Part shown: in pieces, positions 47,073 to 58,618 of the stretch
Numbering within the stretch: the first letter of the stretch is position 1
Layout: the number at the start of each line of letters is the position of its first letter
Origin: Helicostylum pulchrum
Taxonomy: Eukaryota > Mucoromycota > Mucoromycetes > Mucorales > Mucoraceae
Reading direction: 5' to 3'
Length of the DNA: 64,000 bases
Assembly: GCA_025677825.1 (NCBI GenBank)
Contig: JAIXMO010000015.1
Span: forward strand, 1-64,000
Notes under the pieces: generated by a model
What the model was told of the DNA's origin: nothing
Databases searched by the model: none
Seen by the model: the letters and a program-made list of their open reading frames with translations, nothing else
Program-made: the position numbers and the translations under genes

Positions 47073-47836
47073 TTATTCTTCTTCTAACAAAACATCATCT
47101 TGCATAACACCACGAAGACGACGTTCTTTTTCATTTTCAAGTTGTCCATAAAGTAAATAAAGAGCGCGTTCATTTGAATCGGGAGTACCTTGAATAGTAA
47201 ACATACGTTCGCCAGATTCATCATGAGGAACTTTGGCGATGGATATATGAGAGCCAGACAATTGACGGATTTCAGAGATCTTGGTACCAGCTTTACCGAT
47301 GATACAACCGACCATATCAGAGGGGATGGAGATATGTTGAGTACGAACGTCCGGGTTATTATTAAATGAAGAACGACGTTGATTATAATCGACACTGCTG
47401 AAATCGGATCCATTACCTGTACGTGTAATAGACGACCTTCTGTTGTTGTGATTAATCTCGGTAGGTGTAGTTGTTACTTTGGAAGGATTATACAAAATTG
47501 TACCGTAAGCTCTATCCTTATCTTCAATGAGGCATTGGCCTATTTCGGCAACTGCTTGTTGGATAGCACTCACTGTACCACGCACCTCTACTACACGCTC
47601 CGTACTTTGAGGTAATAACGCTTTCGAAGCTGTCATACGAACGCCTGAAATATCTTGAATATGCTTAATCTTTGCTCCTTGGCGACCAATCACAGTTCCC
47701 ATTAAATTATGCGAGATTAATAAACGCAAGGTAACAACAGGATTAATTGTATTAGTAGTAGTAGTAGTAGTAGTGGAAGTAGGTGTAGGTGATCCTGCTG
47801 TATTATTCGTTGCATTATTGGTCGTGGAAGTGGTCG

Positions 47837-47867
<31 letters not shown>

Positions 47868-48292
47868 GGTTGTAGTGGTAGCAGATATAGGATTTTCCAA
47901 CATGGTACGAGCAATCAAAGAGTAAGCCTAAAATAACAATAACAATTTTTTTTTTTAGTGTCCCCTTGTCATCATCATCATTATCATCATCATCATCATT
48001 TATATACAGTATAAAAAAAAAAGTTTGTTCATACCTTGGCAACACCTTCTAATGTACCACTAACAGTCAAGACACGATCGTGAACACCTTGAACAACCTT
48101 CGAAACGCCGGCTTTAACACCAGTTGATTCTCTTAACTCGGCTACATTCTTACCACCCTTACCAATAATGACACCTGCTTCTTTTGTCGAAACAAGAGCG
48201 CGAAGTGTAAGTTGATCTTCTTCATTCAACACTGCATCTTGTTCTTGTTTCAGGACAACGTCATCTGGATATTCAGAAGTTGTATTAGACAT
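47073..48292 (-). CDS. Triple KH-domain RNA-binding protein (PCBP/hnRNP K type)
   Basis: Two exons (48292-48035 and 47927-47073) give 370 aa. Three KH domains each show the GxxG loop: GVIIGKGGKNVAELRE, GTVIGRQGAKIKHIQD and GCIIGKAGTKISEIRQ. An Asn and Thr repeat tract separates KH1 from KH2. The arrangement is that of the poly(C)-binding/Rnc1/Hek2 family, which binds mRNA to control stability, localisation or translation. Trinucleotide repeats encoding Asn and Thr lie at about 47755-47870, and the intron contains a (CAT)n array. Confidence 0.9.
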
Positions 48293-48443
48293 TTTTGTTA
48301 TTTTATATAATTTATATAAGAAAGAAGGGAAAAAATTTCACTTTGAGGTAATACCAAGGAAAAAAAAAAAAAAATGGCGGGGTCTTTTTTATTAAAAGGA
48401 AGTCCTTTTTCTTTTCCCCCAAAAAAATAAGTGGTTTTTTTAT

Positions 48444-50201
48444 TTAGTAGCATTTTTGACAAAATACAAGTGATTGACCTTGTTGACCAGATTTAGTTTT
48501 TGCAGCAGAATCAAGTTGTTTATTACAATTTGCGCAGGCCAAACATTTTTTATGCCATCGACTTGTAAATGGACCTGGCGTATCATCCATGACTGATATA
48601 CTATGTTGACACCTTGGGCATGTTTTTGATCCACCCAATTTAGGAAATACTCTTGTTGTTCGAGGTGCTTGCGGCTGCTGCGGTAAAACTTCTGCTACTA
48701 GAGTAGTTGTGGATTGATTTATATCATAACATAGTTTACAGTAAGGTTTATTTGCTACTTCAAATATAGGTTGACCCATACTTAATTTACACCCATTACC
48801 ACAACATTTAAAGCATTCAAAATGATACATTTTCTCATTAAATTGAAACGCGTCCTTTTGAACTTGCTTTTTGCACCCGTAACACCCTTGACTGACTTGA
48901 CACTGTGCGTGATAAAATGAGTGACCGTCGGTGGCACATTGCCCATCTTGAAACGGTAAATGGCATTTACTGCATAGGAAACATGATTTGTGAAACCATG
49001 CAAAGAGTCCGTCTCCAATTGGAATTTTAATCTTCTTTTGACTACTGTCTCCTAATGCTTTATGGCAGTAATGACAAGGTCGATTAGAGACTGAATTCAT
49101 AGACTGAGACGGTGATGGTGTTGTATGTACTGTGTTTAATTGCTTTGTGGGTGAGGGTATCCTTTTCTTTACTTTTGATTCTTCTGTCGCCGCCGGAGAT
49201 GGTGTTCGAGGCGGTGTTACAATAGCTGGTTGGTGGAATAACTCTCGATCAATACGAGGTCGTCTGGTACTTCTTGGCTGCGATGACTCGGACGTGACAG
49301 AACCTGAAGAAGACATACTGGATTGTGAAGAATACGAGTCATAACGTGTAGCTGATTTAGTTGGTGAAGGTGTAGTAATAGGTGATAGAGGTGTAGTAAC
49401 AACAGTAGGTACCTTTTTTCGAGTGACCATACGAGAGGCACCACTTTGACCGTTAAAGCAAGTTTCACAGCAAGGTCTTCGTTGAAGGTCAATCAATGGG
49501 TTGGTATCAAGAGGTATTTTACAACTAAAACAAGTAAAGCAATCTGCATGCCAAATATTTGTATCATGTTCAATCCATGCATCTCTATCTGATATGGGCT
49601 TTCGACATGTTGGGCTATTATTTTTTTTTTAAAAAAAAAAAGGAATTAGAAGTTGAGAATGAATTTTACATATACGCGTATTTATGCTATTTACCATTGG
49701 CCCTTGTTGAATAATTTTAAATGACATTCTTTACAATAAGACAAGTTGTCTTGAATAAATGAAGTCGACATTGGTTTACTGCAACAGCAGCATACTTTTT
49801 TAGGCGTATTTATATTGTAAAAAGAGGATTGAGTAACAGAAACAATTTTTGTGCCAGAAGACAATGCTGGCTTAGTGCTAATTTCTTGAGGTGATAAAAT
49901 AGTATCTGCGTACCTGAAATATGTGTGTACGTTAGGGGGATTTTTTTTTTTTTTTTTTTTTTGTGATAGTAGTAGTATAAACTTACTGTGATTGCCATCT
50001 GTCACATATATCTATTCCACTTTCAGATTTAATGCTTGCAATTGTAGACGCTACAAGAAAGAAAGAAAAAAGAGTACATAAGTAAAACGTATATACAATT
50101 TATGCGTCTAAAATTATCCCCTTTATTTTACCAACTGATCTTCCACCGCATTTACTACATTTACCAGCTGTAATTTCACCACAACGATGACAGAAACCCA
50201 T
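48444..50201 (-). CDS. Multi-LIM-domain protein (paxillin-like)
   Basis: Four exons (50201-50132, 50050-49987, 49913-49695, 49614-48444) give 507 aa. The protein opens with a Cys-rich zinc knuckle (MGFCHRCGEITAGKCSKCGG). LIM-type double zinc fingers follow: CPTCRKPI...WHADCFTCFSC...CCETC, then CHYCHKAL...FLCSKCHLPF, CYGCKKQV...YHFECFKC...YCKLC and CPRCQHSI...WHKKCLACANC. Ser/Pro/Thr-rich linkers lie between. Fungal proteins of this type (Pxl1-like) act at sites of polarised growth and cytokinesis through Rho signalling and actin. No GAP or other catalytic domain is present. Confidence 0.85.
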
Positions 50202-50421
50202 AATAATTTAAAGAGATAAAAAAGAGAAAAAAAGAAGATGTAAAAATAAAATAAAAAAATAGGTGTTTTTATTATATATATTTCTTTTTCAGCGTCCAAA
50301 ACATTCCTAAAAAGGGATTCTAAATAAAAACAATAATCTTCTCTCCCCCCTTCTTCTGTAGTAAATGCGTATCGTATATATTTGGTAACATGTACACAAA
50401 AGCCAAAAAAAAAAAAACTGT

Positions 50422-51044
50422 TTATTCTTCCTTTGTAGGAACACCCTTTTCTACAAATTGTTCATCTTCTTCTAAAGGTTCCTCGGGTGCTTCGTCAATC
50501 ATGGTTTGCAAAAAGAATTCAGCAATCTTTTCATGACTTCTTTGTTGTGCTTCATAAATAGGTGTACGGTCCATATTATTTCTGATCTATATTTTTCAAT
50601 TGCATCAATTATCTCTGTTTGTACACACTCTTTTTTTAAACCTGCAAAAAATTCTTTACCTTGCAGTCACCGCCATTAGTAACAAGAGCTTCAACAACTT
50701 CATAGTTACCGTTTAAAGCAGCCCAATGAAGAGGAGTGTTACCTTCTTCATTCTTTGTGTTGATTAAAGCAAGCTTTTCAGATGCTTCCAAGGTTGAGAG
50801 TTGTTCAATAATGAACTTGACAATATCTATAGCCTCTGTCAGTTGACATTATATAATAGCATGATCTATTTTTTATTTTACCCAAGTGGTTGTTGGCACT
50901 GGCCATGTGAAGTGCGGTTTTACCAGACTCGTCCTTTTCGACATAGACCTTAGGAGTAGGTACCTTAGTCTCTTTTAAATCCTCAAATTCACCAGCACGA
51001 GCAAAGTAGATTAAATCGTCGAGTAATTCTTCTTGAGTAGACAT
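50422..51044 (-). CDS. Small ankyrin-repeat protein (Yar1-like)
   Basis: Three exons (51044-50882, 50826-50660, 50586-50422) give 164 aa. After an N-terminal helix (ELLDDLIYFARAGEFEDLK), ankyrin repeats include SGKTALHMASANNHLDIVKF, GNTPLHWAALNGNYEVVEAL and RTPIYEAQQRSHEKIAEFF, with an acidic C-terminus. Size and layout match Yar1, which in yeast chaperones ribosomal protein Rps3 to the nucleus. Other small ankyrin proteins remain possible. Confidence 0.8.
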
Positions 51045-51828
51045 TTTGTTGTATTAAAAAAAAGTTTTTTTTCTGGCTGTTTGACATATTTTTTATTTTA
51101 CAGGCAGAAAAAAAAAAGAGGCTTTGACCTGTCATTTTCTGTCTCCGTCGCTTTAGACCATTTGCTTCGTTTTCAAGGCAATGTCATAGATAAACGTTAT
51201 ATATTATAGTCATGGTGCGTGAAATTTAATAATGTTCATTTTGGTATTTTGAACGAGTTACAGTTATTCCACTGCTAATTTAAGGAGCGTGCTTTTAATG
51301 CTTGAAATTCGAGCTTAAGTACAAAATAAAATTGCTTATAAATATTATGAACAAGTACGTGAATCTCAAAGGGCTTCATTTTTATTGTCGATAAGCATCT
51401 TCTAGGTCTGACGGGCCAATGAAACTGACAACAATAAAAAAAAAGGCTGTCCCCTTTTTCCTTTTTCTTTATTAGAAAGAAGCAACAGTAAAAAGTAGAG
51501 ACCGATGGTGTGATACAGGAGAAATATCAGATTTGTAAGAGGAAGAATCACCCAACAAAATTATATAACCATAACAGTATAATTATATATACGTGGGAAT
51601 GAACATATAACCGTATTTGATATAAATACCAGAATATTTGGATATTTAGTTTTTTACTCTTTGATAATAAACAAGGACTTTAATTGTACTTGTTTATTGT
51701 TCTTTTGTTCTTCTATTCTTTTTTTGCATGAAACAAGTGCAGAACAAGTGTTACGTAGAAATGATTTTATCAGCCTAAGCTGTATTTACATCTTTTTTTT
51801 ATCGCTTTTCTTTCTCTTTCTCTTTACG
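51045..51828. other. Intergenic
   Basis: AT-rich spacer upstream of the ankyrin gene. No gene is supported; ORF 51661-51891 mostly lacks coding character and overlaps the start of the next remnant. Confidence 0.5.
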
Positions 51829-52328
51829 ATGCATACCAGTAGTAAGTACCCCCACAGAAATGTCACAGATTTACTTTTTGCTTCATTCTAACCCAAACGC
51901 GCCTTAGACGGCCTAAGCAATTGTACTCTCAAGAAGTATATTGAAACACTTGAACCTGAAACTCTTGAGAACTTTAACTCTGTCAAGTCCTAATGCAACA
52001 AGCTTTCCTCATCAGGTGCTGTAAATTCCGAGCTAAGAACAATAGGCTGCCTAAAAAGCGAGGTAAAGGTATAGAAAATCAAGTTTTCAAAAGTAAAAGG
52101 AAAGGATAAGGCTATTATAAAGAGTTCTTTCAATAAAATCGTTGATAGTCCTTCCTCAAGTATCATTTTAAGCCCTGTTAATGTAAGTTAAAATAACAAA
52201 TTATATTCTCTCTCTATGTACGTATATATATTAATTAATATTTTATGCTTTAGCAAAAGAGCAAGCTTCCACCTCTACTACTGCATCTATTGAACGCTCT
52301 GGCTCTACTACTACTACTGCTACTACTG

Positions 52329-52386
<58 letters not shown>

Positions 52387-53931
52387 AGCTATTAAAATTT
52401 CTGTCCCTGCTGCTACTACTACTACTACTGCTATTGAACCTTCTGTCTCTACTACGCCAATTGAAGCTTCCGTCTCTTCTACACATATGGTAAGACTTTA
52501 ACTAAGATCATGCGTCTGTAATGAGATAATTCGTTTTATCTTGATTCGTGATTATTGTTATATAAAACCTATATCTAATGATATATATTTTAGGCAACGT
52601 CTACCAACGACGATTTACTTTACCATGTGGAGTCCGAGGACGACATTTGGAAGTTATAGTATAACTTTTTTCAAGGCTGCAAAAAAAAAAACGATAGTAT
52701 GCATAGCTTCAGGTATTCTAAAATCAAACTAACATTCGCACAATATTATAATTGATTTTAATTAACAACCCTAACATAGCTTGGAAAAAAGTGGAATTGT
52801 CCAATGTAGGTATACTGTAACGATGAGATCTTGTCTCATCCCTGAATTATATCCTTTACTCGTTGTATCCGTTACTGGTTATATCCGTTACTGGTTATAT
52901 CCGTTACTGGTTACATCCTTTGCTCGTTATTAAACCAACTATTATCGACCCTTGTCTGAATCTCAATGAAAAGTTGGTTCCTGTATTCGAATCTCAAACT
53001 CTAGATGATTTCAAGCTATGCTTGAAGAGATTCAAAAAGGAAAACGCGGAGAGTAAAGAAGCTGTCTTCATCGACAAGGTTTTTAAGTTGCTTTTGAAAG
53101 GATTAATGGACCAAAATATTGTACGACTGATGAAAAAGGGGGAGTCTAATCTATTACATTATTTGATTTGGCTTTTGATGCAAGTAATCAGCGCCAATGT
53201 CTCTTTTGAAGTTGAAGAATACAAGTTATCTAGAAGCAATCAGAAACGAAATAATCAGAAGAAACGATGACTTATTGAAGAACCTCAATTATAATGCTGA
53301 TGGTTGCCACACTAGCTTCATCAACAAAAATAATGCTGAATTATCTCTTCTTGAGATTTCTGGCAGTATCAGAAACAAGCCAAGGAAGGTCCACAAAGGA
53401 CCACATTAAAGCTGGCTTCGGCGCTTTGGCTCTTTTACAAGAGATTGGCAATCTCTTTCACTACGGTTCTTTGGATGCATTCTCGTCAATTCTTGTATTC
53501 TTTGTGCATGTCTTGGGCGAGTAATATCAGTCTTATTTTTAGAGATACCTTTTTAAACTTATATCAATTATTTAGGGGAAAAAATTCGTTTGTGGTCTCT
53601 CGAACTAGTTTCTCCTGGAGTCAGCGTGATGAATTTGATTCACACAGCTGTAATTCCCACTGAATTCGATGATGAAGCTAATTTGAGGGAGCTTGTTAAG
53701 TTGATGTGGACATTCAAGGTAATGCAAAACATTTTATATGTTTCACTATTAATTAATTAATAATTCTATTCTATTAAGTTTGGTCTAGAAGTGACCATCG
53801 ATAAAGTAAAGCAATTGTCCAGAGAGCATAAGGCTATACAAATCGCTATTGCTATGGGAACTTTGGACATAAACGAAGTTTACAATAACAGCATTCCTTC
53901 TTCTTTTGAAAGGGATGTATTCTTAAGATAA
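51829..53931 (+). pseudogene. Unknown gene with Thr-rich linker, heavily broken
   Basis: The trail starts at an ATG at 51829 with a GTAAGT donor. It continues from about 51911 as GLSNCTLKKYIETLEPETLE, then meets a TAA. Further gene-like text (DKAIIKSSFNKIVDSP) reaches a donor near 52186. The next exon encodes a Thr-rich tract. From 52926, NEKLVPVFESQTLDDFKLCL and KKENAESKEAVFIDKVFKLL are clear, followed by frame changes near 53190-53280 and 53400. The last exons (53577-53719 and about 53779-53931) have frames such as VKQLSREHKAIQIAIAMGTL. I do not recognise a function; similar hypothetical proteins occur in Mucorales as far as I recall. Confidence 0.45.
52303..52386 (+). repeat. (ACT)n trinucleotide repeat
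   Basis: About 26 ACT/GCT triplets, mostly uninterrupted ACT. In the plus-strand remnant they encode poly-Thr; the other strand reads as poly-Ser and another frame as poly-Leu. The purity of the run suggests ongoing slippage. Confidence 0.9.
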
Positions 53932-54374
53932 AAGGAGATTATATCGTCGGCCATGAAGAGTTACAAGTGAACTCAATTGTTTGATTTCTTTTCAAAAAAA
54001 AAACTGTTTTTTTAATAATGTGACAAGTTTGACCTTTCTTTTTTAATAAATATATTTGAAGCTTTTCAGTAACAGTATTGAATTTTATTCGAAAAAGAGG
54101 TTTAAAAACATTTATGATGCCTACAGGAATTACATCATTAAGTACGCACTTCATAAAGTAGTAGTGGTGGATTATTAAGCCACAATAGGTCAACAAAAGG
54201 TATAAAGCAGTTGCAAATGTGTTTCATTAGGTATAGTCGACCCTGATACAACAAACTCATTCACATAATGAAATGTTTTACTTGATCGCGATATCAATAA
54301 AATTACAACAGACAATTCCTAGGAGCAAATTTTGAAAGCAGTGTTAGTAGCAATAACAACAAAAATATAAAATA
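53932..54374. other. Intergenic
   Basis: AT-rich, no gene or repeat recognised. A minus-strand ORF at 53939-54196 lacks coding character. Confidence 0.45.
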
Positions 54375-54600
54375 AAAAGATGGCAATATTGGCAGGAGAG
54401 GCAGCCGGTCTTAAGGCAACGGTATAAATACCACCACAATAAGATGGCTTGGGGGTCATCACAAGGATAGCAATCAAGCCTCTCACTACCAAGCTGAGCT
54501 AGCCGGTCGTTTAAATTTCAAGTCCTTCAACAAACGATGGCATTGGTCATCTTGCAATCAAACCACCGTCTCACAACAGACGCAAATAATAAGGCTCCAA
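54375..54600 (-). repeat. SINE-like repeat with tRNA A-box, two diverged units
   Basis: On the minus strand, 54501-54489 reads TAGCTCAGCTTGG, a perfect RNA-polymerase-III A-box-like word. It is followed by a B-box-like GGCTTGATTGC only 21 nt on, much closer than in a real tRNA. A second, diverged unit (about 54536-54590) shares GATGGC...GGTCATC...GCAATCAA with 54443-54480. The patch is richer in GC than its surroundings. It does not fold as a full tRNA by eye, so a tRNA-derived SINE remnant is the favoured reading. Confidence 0.35.
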
Positions 54601-56367
54601 TAATAAGACCAATACTTTCCTGAAGTAAAGAAGAATTGAAGTAATAAAAAGTTGACGACGCACCACTAGGAGCACGCACGCCCTTATTTCACCACCCTAT
54701 AACGGATAGTCACAAAATTTCTTAATATGGAAAAAACGACACTCACCTCTTAGGTGGGTGACGTTTAATAGCTCTCTTTTTTTATCATTTTAATGAAATA
54801 AACGACACTTCAACTCACGTTTTTTCCTTAATAATAATAATGTTTGAGGTACTACCACTACTTGTTTTAAGACATGTGATGTGCTTATACATAATAAAGC
54901 TATTGTAAATCGTCATCATAAACATTTGTATAATAAAATTTGCTTAAGGCGTATCACACAGCCGAATAAAAAGATAATTTGTACCTCGATGATAAAAGAG
55001 TACATAATAAACCGTTATTTTGGACTTCATATCGTGACAAGTATATTAGATATAATGCTATTTATTAAAGATGTTTGATCACAAAAAAAAAAAAGAAAAT
55101 GAAATGTCATCTTTTTATTTGGTTATTAATGACACATCTAAGCTATTAGAGTATTGTCAAATACAACGCTCTATTTTTCTCGCTTTCTACGCACGTATTA
55201 TTTACCTTAAATGAATTCACCCAAAGTTACCTTTGTAATACGGCGAAAATTACATGCTAAAGTTATTGTACAAACTTATTTTCGCCCCTTCCCAGCGTTA
55301 TAATTATAATTCTGAATTACATTCATCTATTTCCCTGTCCTTATATTTTTTTGCTATTTTGTCCTACCTATTGAAGCTAGTTATTTTTTTATCAATAGAA
55401 TAGCGAATTTATACCTCAATGTTTTACTTATCAATAAATTACAATTGAATGTATAATAAGATTGAAACGAATCAGTAGCTAAAATAATCTCCTTTTTGTA
55501 ATACTTTGGTATAGTTAAGCGTCACAGCTAATTATAGAATTTAGTACTTCCCTATGTTACGGTAGTTAACCTGAGCATTAATATCGTATGACAAACACAG
55601 AAAAAACATAAATATCCTAGATTCGAGTTCTTGTTATTTTTGCTGCCACAAAAGTTAGACGTACTTACGTCGCTATAACTAAAAAAAGACGTCTTCAATA
55701 GCCAGAATTTTCTTAAACGACGCTAGCCCTTTATATGGCTAAAAACAACGTCTTTAACAATTTTAACTAAAGGATAAATCTTGCTTCACCCGAAAAAATG
55801 CGACAAAAAATTGATTGCCAAATCTATTACCAGACGAGAGAGATTAAAAATTTATTTAATTGTGAATTGTACTTTTCTTGGCTTTTCAAAAATGAAGGCA
55901 TTCTGATACTAACACGGACTTACCAATAAGAAGGTGAAATCATTACGAGTCCCAAAAACAAGAGTTCCTAAATGTAACTACCTCAGTTGACAATAAATCT
56001 ATGTTCGCCAAAGTGCCCTTTGAGACTGAGAAAACTTTGGTAGAAGTAAAAAAAGGTCTTGAAAGATGCGTATACATTATACAAGTTCACTGCTCTATTT
56101 TATCATAAATTATATTAAAGTTTTTTTTTTACACACTCGTACTTATACGCTAATAGAGAAAAAACTTTATCTTATACACATTGATATTAGAATACCTGTA
56201 CCTATCTGTACTTGATCCCTTTGTTCTTTTTTCCAGTGCGATGTGCATATATCAAAGTGCGTGACTCGTTTTCCTACGGCTTATGTGACTAGATTAATAT
56301 ATTTATGGGAATTCGATTTTTTTTTTCTTTCTTCTTTAATAAAAAAGCATTAAGCAGAAAGACAACA
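54601..56367. other. Long intergenic region
   Basis: About 1.8 kb of AT-rich sequence with stop codons in all frames and no gene that I can support. Short direct words (GACGTCTT, ACGTCTTTAAC) occur near 55690-55760. The 3' part presumably contains the UTP11 promoter. Confidence 0.5.
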
Positions 56368-57225
56368 ATGTCAACTTTACGTAACGCAGTACAGAGAAGA
56401 AATCACAAAGAGCGTGGCCAAGTAGCCGGCCGTGAAAAGTTCGGTCTTTTGGAAAAGAAGAAGGATTATCTTTTGCGTGCCAGAGATTTCCACAGCAAGC
56501 AAGACAAGTTGAAGGCCATGAAAGAGAAGGCCCTGTTTAGAAATCCCGATGAATTCTACTTTAAAATGATCAATACACAAACAAAGGATGGTGTACATAT
56601 TCAAAAACGTAATGAAGAATTACCTGCTGAGATGATTCAGTTGATGAAATCACAAGATAAAGAATATATTAAATACCAAAGAGATCTCAGTAAAAGAGTA
56701 AGGGCGAAATGCAATATTGAAAGGATATGTATATAGAAACTAACAGTTATAATATAGAAATTAGAAAAATTACAAGCATCACTTCATTTTATTGACGACG
56801 GCAAGAACTCTGACGATGAAGAAGAGTCCGAAGAAGAAGAAGAAAGACCAATTAAAAAGAATAAATCCAAGCATATTGTATTTGTAGATTCAGAAACAGA
56901 TGCTCGTACATTTTCACCTGTTAAACATCTTGATACCTTACCAGAACTTGTTAATCGTAAATTCAATCGTCCTCGTATCTCAACATTACGCGAACAAGCT
57001 ATTATTGCACCTGAAACCGGTAGAGATTTGAAAGATATTAAGAAGGAGAGAGAGCGTACATTTAGAGAATTGGCTTCTCGTATGAAACGTGAAGAAGAAT
57101 TAGCTAGAGCCGAACAAGAATTAGCGATTCAAAAGGCATTAAGAGAAAAGGGTAAAAAGAAGAAGGTTGGAACTGATAAGCATGGATTAGATGTATATAA
57201 ATGGAGTAATGAACGTAAAAAATAA
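56368..57225 (+). CDS. UTP11: U3 snoRNP / SSU processome protein Utp11
   Basis: Two exons (56368-56697 and 56758-57225) give 265 aa. The N-terminus is the highly conserved MSTLRNAVQRRNHKERGQ, followed by FGLLEKKKDYLLRARDFH and the NPDEFYFKMINTQTKDGVH segment typical of Utp11. An acidic stretch and a long basic helix end the protein. It acts in the nucleolus in processing of 18S pre-rRNA. The ATG is chosen at 56368; an upstream in-frame ATG at 56305 would add a low-complexity leader. Only about 50 bp separate its stop from that of the convergent WDR92 gene. Confidence 0.95.
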
Positions 57226-57275
57226 GAGTAATTTTTTGTGTGTTTTTGTTTCTTAATAAAGTGTTTATTATTATT

Positions 57276-58460
57276 TTATACGTTTTGAATCATACCAATC
57301 TTAATTGTTTGATCTAAAGAACTACATGCAAACAACCCCTTTTTATCTTTATGCCAATCTAATGATATAATCGGATGCTTAGATAGATTTAAGGTATCAA
57401 TAGGTTTATCGAGCGATGTTTGATCAAATGTAAGAAGGTTGCCATCACCACCTGCCACTGTGAAGTAATTAGGTTGTTGTGGTATATGACGGACAGACCA
57501 TAATGTTGTATCTTGCGAACACTAATTACATAGGTTAAGTATATATGAATGGTTGTGCATACAAGAAAATAAATACGTTTACCTTTAATTCAATTATTTT
57601 TCCTGAGTCTACATCAATAATAAATGCACCAGACAATGTACCAACTCGAAGAGTATCCTTAACAAAATCAACAGAGCATACACCATCCTTTATTTTAGTC
57701 TCCCATAAATACTGTGAATTATCGACATTGAATAACTTTATATTACCATCTTCATATCCTACCGCGATTACTTTATGACCTTTCAGTTGTCCTATATATA
57801 AATCACGATTTAGTTTTTTTTTCTTTACTCTCTCTATTATATAGTTGCTAGCTACCATATGCTACAGCCCAAATATCTTTAGAACTTTGCTTTGATTTAA
57901 CTGTCAAAACTGCCTTTTCCGGTTGTCGCATATCCCAAACTTTTATACATCCATCTCTACTTCCGGTAACCAATTCCTGTGGTTCAGAAGCTTGGTTTAA
58001 ACTGTCTATGGTATTAATAATGCTTTCGTGTGCTTTAAAAGAAGTAAGTGGAATATCAAATCGTTGCAAGTCCCTAAAATATCACAGTAAATAAAAAATA
58101 AAAATACGCTACTAAAAAGTTACTACACGCTTACCAGATTTGTAATTGTCCATCAAAGTCACCCGTAGCAAAGTTACGCGCTTGTCCTGTGACAGTACCA
58201 CAACGTACAGCTGAATTAGTTTCTGTCTATACATAATTATAATAAATGAGAAACAAGAAAGAAAAAAAAATAGTTTTTGGGTATAATACCTCTCGTTTCA
58301 GCTCTAATAGCTTGTCACCTAAACCATAAACGGCTATTTTACCAGTGCCATTACTAGTTGCGCCTACTGTACATAGTGTAGAGGAGCAAGGGATCCATTT
58401 TGTATCGTAAGGTGTAAAAGAGAGATCTTGTTTTATTAAACAATGGCTAGTAATGGACAT
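57276..58460 (-). CDS. WDR92/Monad (DNAAF10) WD40 protein
   Basis: Five exons (58460-58290, 58226-58135, 58073-57856, 57791-57583, 57521-57276) give 311 aa. Motifs in order match the animal/algal WDR92 family: the N-terminal SLSFTPYDTKWIPCSS-like opening, GTGKIAVYGL, CGT then ATGDFDGQLQIW, HESIINTIDSL, VTGSRDGCIKVWDMRQPEKAV, AVGYEDGNIKLF, WETKIKDGVCSVDF, TAAGG-like VAGGDGNL, and SLDWHKDKKGLFACSSLDQT. In other organisms this protein works with R2TP and prefoldin-like co-chaperones, mainly in axonemal dynein-arm preassembly. It is somewhat shorter than animal forms. Confidence 0.85.
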
Positions 58461-58618
58461 GATATAAAAACAGTTTATGTAAAAGAGCAAAACTTTTTTA
58501 TTTTTTAAAAGTCAGGGAATAAATGTATGAAAAATTGTGATTTTATTTTCGAAGATGTGGTAAAAAAAAAATAGTGGAAAGATAGAGAAAACAAAGATAT
58601 TATAAAAAAAATAGAAAC

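Noticed and set aside
52250..52493. Poly-Leu and poly-Ser ORFs at the ACT repeat
   Set aside because: Frame shadows of a trinucleotide repeat without flanking coding character.
54489..54570. Functional tRNA gene
   Set aside because: Only the A-box is good; the B-box is misplaced and no cloverleaf with acceptor stem could be drawn by eye.
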